Source: Juglans regia
Lineage: Eukaryota; Streptophyta; Magnoliopsida; Fagales; Juglandaceae
Reading direction: 5' to 3'
Assembly (NCBI RefSeq): GCF_001411555.2
Contig: NC_049908.1
Span: 26,760,724 to 26,824,723, forward strand
DNA length: 64,000 bases
Below the pieces are notes generated by a model. The model saw only the letters and a program-made list of their open reading frames with translations. It did no database searches and had not been told where the DNA came from. The translations under genes were made by a program, and so were the position numbers. Below, piece after piece: positions 35,761 through 48,756 of this stretch; position 1 is the first letter of the stretch; each line of letters opens with the position of its first letter.

Positions 35761-36203
35761 TGTAGCAGCCCAATTTGATAACATGACTCAACAAGATTTC
35801 GGTACAATTTTTTGGGAGAGTTTCAATGAGGCTTGGTCCATAGAGCGTAGGCTTGAGGTGATAAACTTTTGGCCTATTTGGTGATTCAACAAACATCATA
35901 CAAAAAATTCGTCCGAGCAAAACTCAGGCAAATAGTTTTCTCGACAAGTCGTTAGAGCAAATAACGCGATAATTGTGAAATTAGAATTTTCACTATACAA
36001 TCATAAATATATATGTTTATTATAAACAATATGATCGTTCTAAGCATTGTAATTTCACCCAATTGTGTACTTTAACACTTCTCAAGATAATAAAATTTTA
36101 TGTAACTCTGTAGAGATAAGCACGTTATCAAACTATGTAAATTTTTATGTTCTTTGATTGATTTCTTGTATTACTTTACTTTCTTGTATTGTTTTTCACA
36201 ACA
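35761..36203. mobile_element. Possible solo LTR
   Basis: A copy B-specific block of about 440 bp with TG...CA-type ends: it starts TGTAGCAGCC and ends TTTTTCACAACA. It is AT-rich, with TTATAAACAA and later AATAAAATTTTATG, which could be promoter and poly(A) signals of an LTR. No clean target duplication was found. Copy A has no equivalent. Confidence 0.35.
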
Positions 36204-36425
36204 GACTCCCTCTCCAATACCATATTAGAGTCTTGCTTTTTATTCTCTTACTTATATCAAACCATCACCATGTCCAGTCATTTATTTAGAAATCTTCTTC
36301 TTCTTTTCTCTCTATTTTCTTCTTAGAAAAAATGTAAAAAAAAAAAAACTCCCGCCACATAGATATTCAAAATTAGTTAACTACAATCAATCTCACCAGA
36401 TTGAAATAACTTAAATGACAAGTTT

Positions 36426-37821
36426 TGTCTTGCACTTAGTATACCTACTCTAATCAGATGTTGGTTGAGCATATACCTTCTTTTCACTCTCATAAATTAT
36501 TGTAATACATAATTCCTTTATTGAAAGTGGAGTGCTATAACCACAAAAAAATCTTATAAAAATAAATTTATAAATTAATATACATTTATATGATTTGTTA
36601 GATTTACTTTATAATAAAATTAGTTTTATAATCTAACTTGTCTTATTAAGCCACGTCAGTTTATAAATTTACTTTTATAGAATCTTTTTATAGCTAAAAC
36701 ATTTTGAATAAATGTTTGAGAAAAAATACGGTCTTTGTTTGTAACTGGTAACAGGTTGAGGTTTAGGTCTGTCTTGGTTTCACAAATCTTTAAAATCATC
36801 TCATTTTATCTAAATATAAAAACACCATTTAAAATACAAACATTTTTTTATTTTTAAGTTTTCAACTTTTTTATCTAATCATTATAATTTTTTAAACTTT
36901 AAAAATAATTCAAAATTTCTAAACTCTAAAATAAAAATAATATTAAAAAATAATATTTTATTTTTATTATATCTGATATGGACAGTGTGCATGAAAGATG
37001 CTGAAATCAGTAGCTTTGAGCAGTGTGAGAGTGGAGTAGAGTAGAGGGGCCGAATAGAGCGGTGTTGATGTTGATAAAGACCTGCCACCTGAATGCTTGA
37101 TTTCCAAATGACAAGATGCTCTCTGTTACCACCAGAAAAACACTTGGCATTTAAAGGGTCCTATGGTCTTACCACATTAAACGACAACCCTTCCTACGAC
37201 ATCGATTGTGTTGTGTCGACCTCTTTTTTGGGAGGGAGCGGTAAAAGGACTCCTTCGTCATTTTGAATTTTACCCATCTGATCTACTTTTCTATTCACTG
37301 GTTATTCCGGTCGGGACCATCATATCGCGTGCCTCTGCCTTCAACCTTCTTCATTAGCCAGCTCTTGGTCACTGTGAGCCGCTGATCCCCCCCTACACTG
37401 CACTACAATACGATACGATACGATACGTTGGGTCCAACCCAGGAATATATGTAAATCTTACAACATTTGGAGGTTGATAAGGTAATGTCGAACGGTGAGA
37501 ATGCCAAAACACTCCGTCTCGTGTCTCTCCATGTCAGTCAAGATTGTTTGACCGGCTTTATCCAACCCCAAACAAAATTATAATGCTTAATAATTCCCTA
37601 TTATTACTGTTTTCAATACTCTTGAGTAAAGAATCTTCTACCTATGTTCCCTATTATCACCCAATTGAAATATTGGATTATCTAAACATCTTACGAATTC
37701 AAATTTTTCAATAAATGAATAACTATATATAAATGAGATATGTTTGAAGATAAAAAAGAAAAAGAAAAAAGCTTAGGTGTTTAAAAAAATTAATAATATA
37801 AAAAAACTCGATTGCAACCGA
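36426..37821. other. Non-coding spacer
   Basis: No gene is supported. 36770-36975 looks like a degenerate GTTTGGAT-family MITE in reverse orientation. 37408-37428 is a small (ATACG)n run. Confidence 0.4.
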
Positions 37822-38227
37822 TAGAGGTGTAAGAATTTTGGTTCGAACCGAAAATATCAATCCGATCGAATGGTTTCGATAATTGATTAAGGATGGTCGG
37901 TCTCGATCCAAGAAAATAAGAAAATTCAATTTCTTTTACTTAATTAAAACACTTAATTGGTTCAGTATATACTTAGTTAGACAATTTAGATTAAATCATT
38001 CAATTAAATTTTTTTTTTCATTTTATATAATTTTTTTGTCAAAAACATGAAAGAAAAGGCCAAACTAAAACACCTCGATAAGACAAACCAGACGAACCAA
38101 AGCAGTCTGATCCGGTCCGATCCAAAGGCTTTCTTAGTCCAATTCGGTCTAAAGATTTATTGGACGGAATAATTTTGATTCTGTTCAAAATTCTCTTTTA
38201 AGACTGATCGGACCGAGTACACCCCTA
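37822..38227. mobile_element. Possible non-autonomous hAT-like element
   Basis: About 406 bp with inverted ends TAGAGGTGTAAG and, reading back from the right, TAGGGGTGTACTC. The interior is rich in TTCGGT/CCGATC words. The flanking 8-mers GCAACCGA and GCTAAGAG match poorly, so the assignment rests on the ends alone. Confidence 0.4.
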
Positions 38228-38811
38228 GCTAAGAGTTTTGAAAGATGGGTGAAAGTGGGGTAACCCTCGATGTCCATCCATTTCGCGTGTTCCGGTACAG
38301 TTGATAATGTGTAGCATTTGGAGAGAGAAAAAAACATATGTGACCACTTGATCATGATTAATGAAGCAAAGCTTTATTCATAAACAACAGTGTTTAATTA
38401 ACGGGATGGTTAATTAAGGAAGCTAAATGAGCAGAATGATTTTTCTTTTTTGCTTTTTATGTTCTTTTGGTGTCTTTTAGTTGTGTTGCAATGTGAATTG
38501 TCTACATGACCTGAAAAATAGACTGGTAAATAGTTTGTTTGACCCTGCAAACGACCCTACAAAACACCAAAAGCTAAATCAAATGATAATTAAAGTAGAA
38601 GCTGTAAAGAAAATTCTTAATAAAAAAAGAGAGAAAGGGGTATCCAAAGTTTGGTTGAACCAAAGTAGTTTTTGGGGGTTAATTTTCCAAATTTTACAGA
38701 GTATTTTGGTATCATGAATTCAACATGATTATGACAGTCAAACATGTAGTCCCCAATTCACAAACTCACCTAATACTTTTGCCTCCATTGTCCACATATA
38801 CAATCTATTTA
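38228..38811. other. Non-coding spacer
   Basis: The open frame at 38481-38717 has no recognisable domain and no supporting context. I see nothing else. Confidence 0.35.
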
Positions 38812-38990
38812 GGTTCCGTTTGGATGCAGAAACGGTTTTATCTCATCATTACAATTTTTTTAAATTTTTATATAAAATATAATAAACAATTCAACTTTTT
38901 CAAAATCTCAAAATAATATTCAAAAAATATTCTATATATTTAACTTTCATCTAATATCATCTCATCTTATCTTACTATCCGAACGGGACT
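38812..38990. mobile_element. MITE, GTTTGGAT family, copy 3
   Basis: It starts GGTTCCGTTTGGATGCAG and ends ACTATCCGAACGGGACT. The best-preserved inverted ends of the family in this window. Confidence 0.75.
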
Positions 38991-40260
38991 TTAATTTCCT
39001 ATGTATGTCTACTCCTTTTAAATAATTAGAAACATTTTCTATGGCACTCCCCAAAATCTAAACAATCTCTCAAATTGGTCATCCTCTTATAATTTAAAAT
39101 AATTCCAATGTTCCACAAAAATTTAGAAATAAAACCAATGGAAACCTTTTTAGGTCCTTATTTAAATATTAGAGTCTTTAAATGGAGATAAATAGATACA
39201 TAAAATAGAATTTAGAGTATTTATTCTAAAACTCATTTAATATGTAAATATTCTAGATCCTATTAAATGATTAATAAAAATTATAAAATTATTTATCTCT
39301 TTTTCACTTAGATGCTCTTATTTTTATAAAATTGAAAATGAGTATTAATTTCCTAACTAAACATACATGCTAAAAATATTTATGTTGGATTGGAGTTAAA
39401 TTAGTTTGTGCTTTTATATAAAAACTAATAAAAAATATTAAAAAAACAATATACGTACAATCATTTTATAATTTTTTATATAATTATATTTGAAATTAAA
39501 AATATTTATATAAAACCATATCACTTTTATTAATTATTCTCTAAAAATACTTATCATTTAAAATAAGACAGTTTAAAAAAACTATAAAAGTAATTGTACC
39601 TAATAAAAATGACATATTCTAATCTCACGTCTCCTCAGCACTAAAAGCCAATCAATCTATTTAGTTTATTTTCGAATCTTTATTCAATACTAAGAGGATT
39701 CTCCTTAGCTTATGGATAATACAGAAAATATAAATTATATAAAGAATTGTTCATAAAATGAATTCTATATGATTATATAAAAAAATATATAAAATAAATG
39801 CTACAGTAACCCATTATATATAGAGGATACTGTTCATCCTTCAAATAATTTTTTTATTATTTATACTTCATTTACGCTCTCATTTATTTTTATTTTTACA
39901 TTTCAATACAAATTCTTTTTATTGTTAATCATCTAAAACATCTATATTTTATTTTTTCTACAAAATATATTGAAAATATTATTTATCCAATTTTTTTATA
40001 TTTTGATTTTATTTTTAATTTTTATTTGGTTTATATATTTTTATTTTATGTGTACATGACTGAATAATATACTGTAAATATAAAAAATATATAGATATTA
40101 AAATTTATTGATAGAAAGAAAATGTTTAAAATGAATAAAAATATTATTTAAATAATAGAAAAAAATAAGTTAATATATAATATATTATAAAAGTTATTAT
40201 ATAAAATAAAAAAAATAAAAATTGGTAATATATTTTTAAAAATAAGATAAAGCAAGATAA
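38991..40260. other. Very AT-rich upstream region of the BAM1-like gene
   Basis: Non-coding and mostly A/T homopolymers and short repeats. No element ends could be set. Confidence 0.4.
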
Positions 40261-40264
40261 AGTA

Positions 40265-40274
40265 ATTATATAAG
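40265..40274 (+). promoter_or_regulatory. TATA-like box of the BAM1-like gene
   Basis: ATTATATAAG lies about 110 bp upstream of ATG 40384. The CT-rich leader 40313-40356 lies between them. Confidence 0.45.
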
Positions 40275-40383
40275 ATAAAGTAACCATTGCTCTCAGAAAG
40301 AACAATAACCAGACCCCCTCTCTCACTCCCACTCCATCTACTTCTCTCTCTCTCTCAACCAAACCGTGGAAGGGAAAAGCAAA

Positions 40384-43300
40384 ATGCAACTCCTCCTTTT
40401 GCTTCTCCTTCTGCTCCACTTCCACATACATCCGGCCCTCTCAGGCGGCCGCATCTTCCCGGAATACAGAGCCCTCCTCTCCGTCAAGTCCTCCATCACC
40501 GAAGACCCACAATCAGCTCTTTCTACCTGGAACGCCTCCACTAGCCACTGCACCTGGTCGGGTGTCACATGTCAACCCTCACGTCGCCGGGTGACCGTCC
40601 TCGACCTCTCCGGCCTTAACCTCTCTGGTAGTCTTTCCCCGGACCTGGCTCACCTCCGTTTCCTGTCCAACCTTTCCGTCGCATCGAATCGGTTCTCCGG
40701 GGCCATCCCCGCCGAGCTCTCTTCTCTCTCCGCCCTCCGCGTCCTCAATCTCTCCAGCAATGGCTTCAACGGCACTTTCCCATCCCAGCTCTCCCTTCTC
40801 AAGAACCTTCAGGTGTTGGATCTCTACAACAACAACATGACCGGTGACTTGCCCTTGGCCGTCACTCAAATGCCCAACTTACGCCATTTGCATCTCGGCG
40901 GTAACTTCTTCTCGGGTGCGATCCCGTCCCAGTACGGGCAATGGGAGTTCCTGGAATACTTGGCTTTATCCGGTAACGAGCTCCAAGGTCCTATACCGCG
41001 CGAGATCGGAAACTTGACCAACCTCAGGGAGCTCTACATGGGATACTACAATATGTACGAAGGTGGCGTACCCCCGGAGATCGGGAACCTATCGGAACTA
41101 GTTCGTTTCGACGCCGCCAGCTGTAACTTATCTGGTGAGATACCACCAGAGATTAGCAGGCTCCAGAAGCTTGACACTTTATTTTTGCAAGTAAATGCGC
41201 TCTCCGGGCCTTTAACCGTCGAGCTCGGGAACTTGGTGAGCTTGAAATCCTTGGACTTGTCGAATAACGTTTTTACAGGCGAGATTCCAGCGTCGTTTGC
41301 CGAGCTAAAGAACTTGACGCTGCTGAACTTGTTTAGAAACAAACTCCACGGCGCAATTCCTGAGTTTATTGGTGACATGCCGGAGCTGGAGGTGTTACAG
41401 TTGTGGGAGAACAACTTTACGAGGATGATTCCTCAGGGGCTGGGAAAGAACGGGAAGCTTCAGCTTCTCGATCTCTCAACGAATAAACTGACTGGGACTC
41501 TGCCTCCAGATATGTGTTATGGGAATCGTCTTGAGACTCTGATTTCTTTGGGGAATTTCTTGTTCGGTCCAATCCCGGAATCACTCGGGAAGTGCCAGTC
41601 GCTGAGTCGGATCCGAATGGGGCGCAACTTTCTCAACGGTTCAATACCAAGAGGGCTTTTCGGGCTACCCAATCTGACCCAAGTGGAGCTGCAGGATAAC
41701 TATCTTACAGGGGAGTTTCCGGATACCGATTCTATCCCGGCGAGTCTTGGCCAGATCAGCCTCTCCAACAACCGGCTTTCCGGGCCGTTACCTCCAAGTA
41801 TTGGCAACTTCTCTGGTGTTCAGAAGCTTTCCCTCGATGGTAATAAGTTCTCAGGTCGAATCCCACCCCAAATTGGGAGGTTACAGCAACTTTCGAAGCT
41901 GGACCTCAGCCACAACGAATTCTTGGGCCCCATTGCTCCCGAACTCAGCCAATGCAAGTCGTTGACCTTCATCGATCTTAGCCGAAACCAGCTCTCCGGC
42001 GAGATACCGAACGAGATGACTGGTATGAGGATTCTAAATTACCTGAACATTTCGAGAAACCATCTGGTTGGTAGCGTTCCTGCTTCAATAGCGACTATGC
42101 AAAGCTTGACCTCTGTTGATTTTTCTTATAACAACCTCTCTGGTTTGGTTCCGGCCACTGGCCAATTCAGCTACTTCAACTCCACGTCGTTTGTGGGCAA
42201 CCCTGACCTCTGCGGTCCTTATTTGGGTCCTTGCAAGGAAGGGGTCACCAATGCTGCCGGCCAGGCGCACGGGAAAGGTCCCCTCTCTGGTTCTTTGAAG
42301 CTATTGCTTGGGATTGGGTTGCTTCTTTGTTCGATTATCTTCGCAGTGGCGGCAATCTTCAAAGCCCGGTCGTTGAAGAAGGCCAGCGAGGCTCGCGCGT
42401 GGAAACTGACCGCATTCCAACGGTTGGACTTCACGGCCGATGATGTTTTGGATTGCTTGAAGGAGGATAACATTATAGGCAAAGGTGGTGCTGGTATCGT
42501 GTACAAGGGATCGATGCCTAATGGTGAGCATGTCGCCGTGAAAAGACTACCGGTAATGAGCAGGGGTTCTTCCCATGACCATGGATTCAATGCGGAGATT
42601 CAGACCCTGGGGAAGATTAGGCATCGTCACATTGTGAGATTACTGGGTTTCTGCTCAAACCACGAGACCAATCTTCTGGTTTATGAGTATATGCCAAATG
42701 GGAGCTTGGGTGAAGTTCTTCACGGCAAGAAAGGGGGTCATTTGCTCTGGGATACTAGGTATAAGATTGCCGTGGAGGCTGCAAAGGGTCTTTGCTATCT
42801 TCACCACGACTGCTCGCCACTCATCGTCCATCGAGACGTGAAATCAAACAACATTCTGCTCGACTCCGGTTTCGAAGCACATGTTGCTGACTTCGGCCTG
42901 GCCAAGTTTCTGCAAGATTCGGGCACTTCCGAGTGCATGTCTGCAATTGCTGGCTCCTACGGATACATAGCCCCAGGTATGCTTTCAATTAAGTTTTGAT
43001 TCACTCCTTTTTCTTTTTGTGATCGTGTTTCTTTAGATACGTACTAGTTTTTGTTTCAAAGTCTTAATTATGTTAAGGCTAGTGAAAAACAAGACTTTTT
43101 TTTTTTGTCTCATATTGTGGTTTGATTCAGTTTCTGCATTATTGTGATAGTTGCTGTCTGTTTCATACGAGTTTTGACTCTTTAAGCCACGGAACCATAA
43201 TTCTGTCATCTTATTTATTGTCGAGACTGTTTATTGTCGACAATCATAAATAATTTTTTATTTTTTAGGAAAAAAAAAAAAAAAACAATTCCATATGTCA

Positions 43301-43916
43301 ATGTTCTTGGCTGCATCGAGTTACAGTGTCATTAGTGTTTCTGTTACCACAAATTGAAGGTTTGTAGATTTAAATGGTAGATTACTCAAGTTTGGTATTT
43401 TGTTTAAAGCAAAAATCAATGTTTCTTCATGCAGAGTATGCCTATACTCTTAAGGTCGATGAAAAGAGCGATGTCTACAGCTTTGGTGTGGTTCTCTTAG
43501 AACTGGTTACAGGCAGGAAACCAGTTGGGGAATTCGGGGATGGTGTGGACATAGTCCAATGGGTTCGAAAGATTACAGACTCAAAAAAGGAGGGAGTCAT
43601 CAAAATTCTCGACCCAAGGCTACCTTCACTTCCTCTACAAGAAGTGATGCACGTATTCTACGTTGCAATGATGTGTGTTGCAGAGCAGGCAGTGGAGCGC
43701 CCAACAATGCGCGAGGTGGTTCAGATCCTAACCGAGCTTCCAAAACCACCGAGCTCTAAACAGGGAGACTCAACATATAATAACATAATCACAGAATTAT
43801 CACCACCACCACCAGGCACTGCCCTACACTCTCCGACCACCACAACGACCATAGACTCGAACGACAGCCAACATGCACCACCTCAATCACCACCACCCGA
43901 TCTGCTAAGCATTTGA
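40384..43916 (+). CDS. BAM1: BAM1-like LRR receptor kinase (CLAVATA1 family)
   Basis: Exons 40384-42976 and 43435-43916 join into 1,024 codons. The 458-bp intron has GTATGC/TGCAG borders and splits a glutamate codon in YIAP-E-YAY, the position conserved in CLV1/BAM genes. The start is ATG 40384; the upstream in-frame GTG at 40366 is not needed. Domains are a signal peptide (1 to about 21), an N-cap [15 protein letters not shown], some twenty LRRs, a membrane helix (about 638-663) and a kinase. The kinase has glycine loop GKGGAG (699-704), lysine K720 in VAVK, HRD (816-818) and DFG (836-838), all intact, so it should be catalytically active. The tail is proline-rich and ends [12 protein letters not shown] kinases perceive CLE peptides at the plasma membrane and act in meristem and anther development (family knowledge). 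The length fits BAM1 (about 1,000 residues). The symbol denotes the closest clade, not proven orthology. Confidence 0.93.
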
Positions 43917-44817
43917 AGTGCTTTTAGTTCATTGGAGATGATGGGAGTCTTTGTTCTGAATTCAAGGATTGTGTTATTAGCTTTCATTTTGCAGGGTTCT
44001 TTAATTTTTGTTATCTGGGGGGGTGGGTTTGGCCAGTTTGGTCTCAACTTTTAAGGAGTTTTCACTTTTTCACAAAATGTTTAAAAGTTTGTGTATAGTA
44101 GCAATTGGTGGGTATTTTTTTTTCTTATTTCTCTGCTCCTTATCATGTAGTAGTACTACTAGCTGGCGCTTCATCCTCTGCTATTTTGTGTATGGCAACA
44201 GCTGTTACTGTTCTTGGCCTGATCCTCCATCACTGTAAACATCAAGTGGAGGGAGCCAGAGCGTTTTGAAGGTGCTTGTGACGTGTGAATGGGGGGAAAC
44301 TGAAGATGATTTAAATGGGTTGGGTATTATTTGGTATAGTAAAATGTGTTTGTCGATATGAATGATGAACTGAAACCCCCCCAAGAGGGGATGGCTTTGC
44401 AGTCAAAGCAGTCCTTTCAATTGCCGAGACTGGGGTTTTCCTGCTGCATATACCGAGTGGAAACTGAAAAGTTCAAACTGCTTCTGTCCTCGAGGGGCCC
44501 TTCTGTGAACAACGATGAAAGGTCTGGATTAAAATATGGCAGTAAAAAATACCATTTTATAACCATGTTATTTTTTTTAACTTATATTAGAAAAATATTT
44601 TATTTAAAATAAAATTGAGTAAAGAATTATTAAAAGGGTCCTATGTATATTATATTTTTTTTCGTCAGCCGCAGTTTCATATTGGTCATTAATATATGGT
44701 AAAATATACTTGTCAGAAGTTAATATATCAAGAAGTGAATTTTAAAATATTTATTGATTATTTAATATTATCTAAAAAATAAAATGAATAGTGAATTATT
44801 TCATATATGTATCTATT
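43917..44817. other. 3' UTR and downstream flank of the BAM1-like gene
   Basis: T-rich sequence with no gene. The short open frames at 44008 and 44346 have no protein character. I cannot fix the poly(A) site. Confidence 0.4.
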
Positions 44818-45034
44818 AAGCTTAGTTTGTTTTTGTAATTATTCTCAATTCATCTTATTTAATCATTATAATTTTATTAAATTTTTACGTAAAATAAAAT
44901 AAATAATTAAATTTTAAAAAATATTAGCAAATAAACTTAAAAAAAAGTATTATTAATAAATATATTCGAATAATATTTTATTTAATTTTTAATTTTAATC
45001 TTAATTTATCTCATCTATAAAAATAAACGAGTCC
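44818..45034. mobile_element. MITE, GTTTGGAT family, copy 4 (degenerate)
   Basis: AAGCTTAGTTTGTTTTTGT on the left and AAATAAACGAGTCCTAAACG on the right. The AT-rich core contains TTATTTAATCATTATAATTT, as in the other copies read on the opposite strand. Confidence 0.5.
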
Positions 45035-46166
45035 TAAACGGGACCACATACTTAAATTTGAGAATATAAATTTTGATATATGAAATCACTTCAAATGAAC
45101 TATATATTTATTAAAACGATAAAAGATAAATTTTTAAGATACATAGAGCATTACACTTTGAGTCCTGCTACGGGTTTCGAATTCATGATCTAAAAATTAT
45201 CCCGAAAAGAGTTAATTTTTTGTCTTTTTTTTATGTATTTTTTTAATCATCATAAATATTTTTAAAAAAAATAAAAAATTCACATCATCATTAAAAATAT
45301 TTTTTTAATTATTTGGTAAAAAAAAAATCTCATTCGAGATATTTTTTAGCTCCTTAATTCGAAACCCAAAACATTTCTCTTATACTTTTTCTTCCTGTTA
45401 TGTACAAAAATAGTTCATAATTTTCTTTTGAAATTCTCTTAGGAACTTTTAAACTAACCTTCCACCCGCCAATGATAATAGGAATTGTAGGTACTGTGGG
45501 ACGTTTTCTAAGGTAGACCCCACAAATGAGACTTGGCATATCTGCCCAACAGTGATTCACATGCAATGCAAGACGTTTGGATTGACACTGGCCCACCATC
45601 GTCTTCGCTCCTTGAAACTTTTGAATCTTGGCAACTTTTCCTGTCCAATAATGTCACAAATGCCTATCTATTTTAATAGATAGATCAGCTAGTCTACACA
45701 TTCATATGGGGGTGCTTTAGGTCATTTGGTAATCTTTCTATAATAATTACCGACTAGATAATGACGTATGAGAAGAAATTCCGATATTTTGGAGGCAACT
45801 TGCTCACTGAATATACAGTGAGCCTCACGGGTCACGTCTCTCTCTTTGAATTGTATATTCTAATTTATAGAGCAAGATAGTCTATAATTTTTAGAATATT
45901 TCCATGACATAAGAGTTCTTTCAAATTTTAACGATTGTTTAGATAAGTACTTATTTTAAAATAAAAATATCTATCATTCTTTAATATATTATTATAAATA
46001 TTCAGATTATACATATAGGATCCATAGAATTATCAGACACCAATTTAATAATATTTTAACCGTTTTATTGAAATGAAAATATTTTTCCTCTTTTAAAGAA
46101 AATTCAAAAATATTTATACAAATATATAACAAAAGTATTTACAAAAACTTTATATACTCGGATCGC
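45035..46166. other. Non-coding spacer
   Basis: AT-rich. The minus-strand open frame 45354-45599 (81 codons) has no recognisable domain or splice context, and I do not support it as a gene. Confidence 0.35.
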
Positions 46167-46306
46167 TATTACAAGAAAAAAGAGTATTTGTGACGGATTA
46201 TTTATGATAGGAATGACTATTTGCGACGAAAATAAATTTATTTTTACAAAAAATAATCATTTTCGCAAGAAATAACTGACTACAAATAAACAGTTTTTTT
46301 ATAATG
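46167..46306. mobile_element. Small CACTA-like MITE
   Basis: The left end is CTATTACAAGAAAAAAGAGT followed by ATTTGTGACGG. The right end read backwards is GCATTATAAAAAAACTGTTT then ATTTGTAGTC. The ends are inverted and resemble the CACTACAAGAAA termini. About 140 bp, no coding. Confidence 0.45.
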
Positions 46307-46488
46307 CACTTTCACAGCTCATACCAAAAATCATGCTTCAATCACTTTTCTCATTCTAAAAATATTTTTAATAGAATTTACAACTCATAAACAAAAACGC
46401 AACCCATGCCATTTTTCTTTTATCAAAATTATTAAAACTTTTATATAGAAAGAAGGATTTTAGAATTCAGAATATATAGATTAAGAGT

Positions 46489-46664
46489 TTTGCTATGTAT
46501 AAATAAATTTGCGTATTAATCTACATATTAATATTATGGTCTTCATATTTTAAATTTAAATTAACACTGTTTTGAATAAAATTTATTTTCTAATCAATCA
46601 TATTGAATGGATATTTGTATTAATGCGTATAATCGCTTATAATTAAATTTTTTCATAAATTAGT
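46489..46664. repeat. Dispersed repeat R2, copy 2
   Basis: It matches 26302-26477 over most of its length, sharing AATCTACATATTAATATTA, ATCATATTGAATGG and ATCGCTTATAATTAAATTTT. Confidence 0.6.
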
Positions 46665-47202
46665 TCTAAAACGATGGTTTTGCTTTTTGTCTTTTTAGAT
46701 TAAAAAAATGAATTTTTTATACAAATTAAGGGTAGCTGAAAGATGGAAGGTCCATGTATGATTCATGGTATGAGGAAGCCTAGAAGGGTGATGGCGCGTC
46801 CCATCTCTGAGACTGCTTGGGACTACTTGCTCGTGAAAATTATTGGGTTGAGGTTCAGTCATCAGTGTTGTGGTGTCTCTGACTGATGCTGTCTTTGTGT
46901 TCGGAGGGAATCTTCAATGTTCTAATCATATTACACAGAATTTCAACCATATGCATACGGTGCGGTACTGAGTGAACAATTCATGTACAATTTCTTTACT
47001 TCTCTTTTGGGTTTACGCAAATGAGCATTCCCTATCCTAGCTAGCTTAAGGGTCGGCCTCTCTCAAAGTCAAAGACCACCGGCCCTCCCCTTTCAAGAGG
47101 GGTTTTCTTTATCCTTTTCTTTTATTTTACTTAATGTTTTTTTTTTTTTTTTATACTGTGACAATGTTCAAAAAAATTGATATGTTCTATATCTATAAAC
47201 TA
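46665..47202. other. Non-coding spacer
   Basis: No gene and no defined element; a poly(T) run lies at about 47136-47152. Confidence 0.35.
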
Positions 47203-47283
47203 TATTAACTATATAATATAAATAAATAAATCTATCTCTTCTCATCAATTTAAAATTTTAAGACAAGTGGTCATGATTTTACA
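47203..47283 (+). mobile_element. Solo TRIM LTR
   Basis: A single copy of the LTR found in the TRIM at 48479-48756: AATAAATAAATCTATCTCTT, CTCATCAATTTAAAATTTTA, GACAAGTGG, ending TTTTACA. No second LTR or primer-binding site is next to it. Confidence 0.55.
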
Positions 47284-48478
47284 AACCATGATGCAAAAAA
47301 TTTGTCATTAGCAAGTTACAGGAAAGGAATTGATAAAATAGTAAACCAAGGAGGGTTTTTTTTTTTAATGTTAAACCATGGGACATTTTAGTATTTAAGC
47401 TGCATTTTCTTTTCTTGTCTGCTTGAGTCACATATATAAGAGGCCGGTCAGGAAACTTCTTAGAAAATAGAAAACAAGAAAATACACAGAATTTAACGTG
47501 GTTCGACAATGTGCCTACTTCCACAGGAGCAGAGGGTGAAGTTTTTACTATGCATGAAATTAGGGTTACATCATATGTATTTAGACTAAACCCTAGCCGT
47601 TCTGCTCCGCTCTACTCGATACGCTATGCTCCCTTCACTCCCGAAATCAGTCTGCTTTCTCTATATATGTATTCCATTCAATATGAGCTACATACTACAA
47701 CAATAATATTCTAAGCTTTATCCTTAGATCTCATGTTTGAGATATGAATTTTGGGGGGTCTGGTTTTGTCCTTTAAACGCGGGCTTATTAGTAATTAAAA
47801 GTGGAATCTAAGAAGAAAAACCTAACCCGACCTACTCTTATGACTCACGTACACTGATAACTAATTATTAGAACAAAAAGTCCAACCTCTTTTAAATTAA
47901 CCTAAATTTGAATGAGAAAATAGCAGCTCCTGCATATATGGATCTATCATTGCTTAATTTGTGATTGATGAACTCTACATACAACATGACCAAAATAAAA
48001 GAAAAGAGCAACATGTTTTAGAAGAAGGTGATCCAAATCATGTAAAAGAGATGACTGCATTAACTTCCTTTTGAGAGGTTTACGACTTTCGGGGGTAAAA
48101 AAACATATATATATAAGGTAAAAGTTGAAAAGTAATTGGATAACTAAAGGAAAAGAAAACAAAATATTTCCCAACAGACAAACAACTTTTTACAAAAAAT
48201 CTGTGAAAGCATGGGATTCCAACCTGTCTTCTGTCTAAAAGAAACATAACATGATCTTTTTGCTTGGAACTATATCATGTCCATATCAAATTATAGCCTC
48301 ATGTTTCTTCTCATATTCGAATGATGATCGAGCTCGTTTCACTATATATATTTACTTGTCTTTCGTTATCTTTTTCAGAAATATTGACAGAACAAAAGAG
48401 ATAGGAATAAAATTATTAATGAAAACATGCATAGAAAACATGACACATGGAACTAGCAAGTTTCTCAAGCATACTACT
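47284..48478. other. Non-coding spacer with retroelement-like debris
   Basis: 47490-47525 has AATTTAACGTGGTTCGACAA, a word often seen in plant retroelement LTR regions (from memory). It may be part of an LTR fragment spanning about 47459-47780. I see no gene in the rest. Confidence 0.3.
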
Positions 48479-48756
48479 ATTTAAGATATAAAATAAATAA
48501 TAAAATCTATCTCTTTCTATTAGTTTAAGTTTTTTGGACAAGTAGCAATCTTACATGGTATTAAAACAGATGTTCTGAATTTGAACCCTGACTCTATACT
48601 CTACTCTCATTTAACTAAATATTCCACGTGTTTGGTCATCTATTGAGGGAGAGTCTAGTCCACAAGTGAGGAAGAATGTTAAGATTTAAAATAAATAATA
48701 AAATTTATCTATTCTCATCAATTTAAATTTTTGAGACAAATGGACGTAATTTCACA
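48479..48756 (+). mobile_element. TRIM-type miniature LTR retrotransposon, copy 2
   Basis: Direct repeats at 48479-48555 and 48677-48756 flank about 120 bp. TGGTATTAAAACAG follows the left LTR at 48556 as a degenerate tRNA-Met primer site. GAGGAAGAA precedes the right LTR. Same family as the element at 8355-8635, opposite orientation. Confidence 0.7.

Larger units (their letters stand above)
30280..36425. repeat. 3' flank of the fusion gene, homologous to copy A flank
   Basis: Non-coding, and collinear with 536-9240. It lacks the copy-A MITE (2300), the hAT-like element (5444) and the TRIM (8355). It carries its own insertions at 34072-34390, 34991-35207 and 35761-36203, plus a B-specific segment 32056-32570 of unknown nature. 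The homology fades at about 36425, opposite about 9100-9240. No gene is supported inside. Confidence 0.85.

Noticed and set aside
37408..37428. CRISPR-like or satellite array of ATACG units
   Set aside because: Only about four units; a plain short tandem repeat in a plant nuclear genome.
40366..40383. Upstream GTG start for the BAM1-like gene
   Set aside because: ATG 40384 gives a clean signal peptide and aligns with the second ATG of the fusion gene; the upstream codons add only a short charged stretch.
43374..43434. In-frame extension upstream of the second kinase exon
   Set aside because: It is intron sequence; the splice at 42977/43434 restores the conserved YIAPEYAY.
45354..45599. 81-codon minus-strand open frame
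   Set aside because: No domain, no splice context and no duplicate to test it against.
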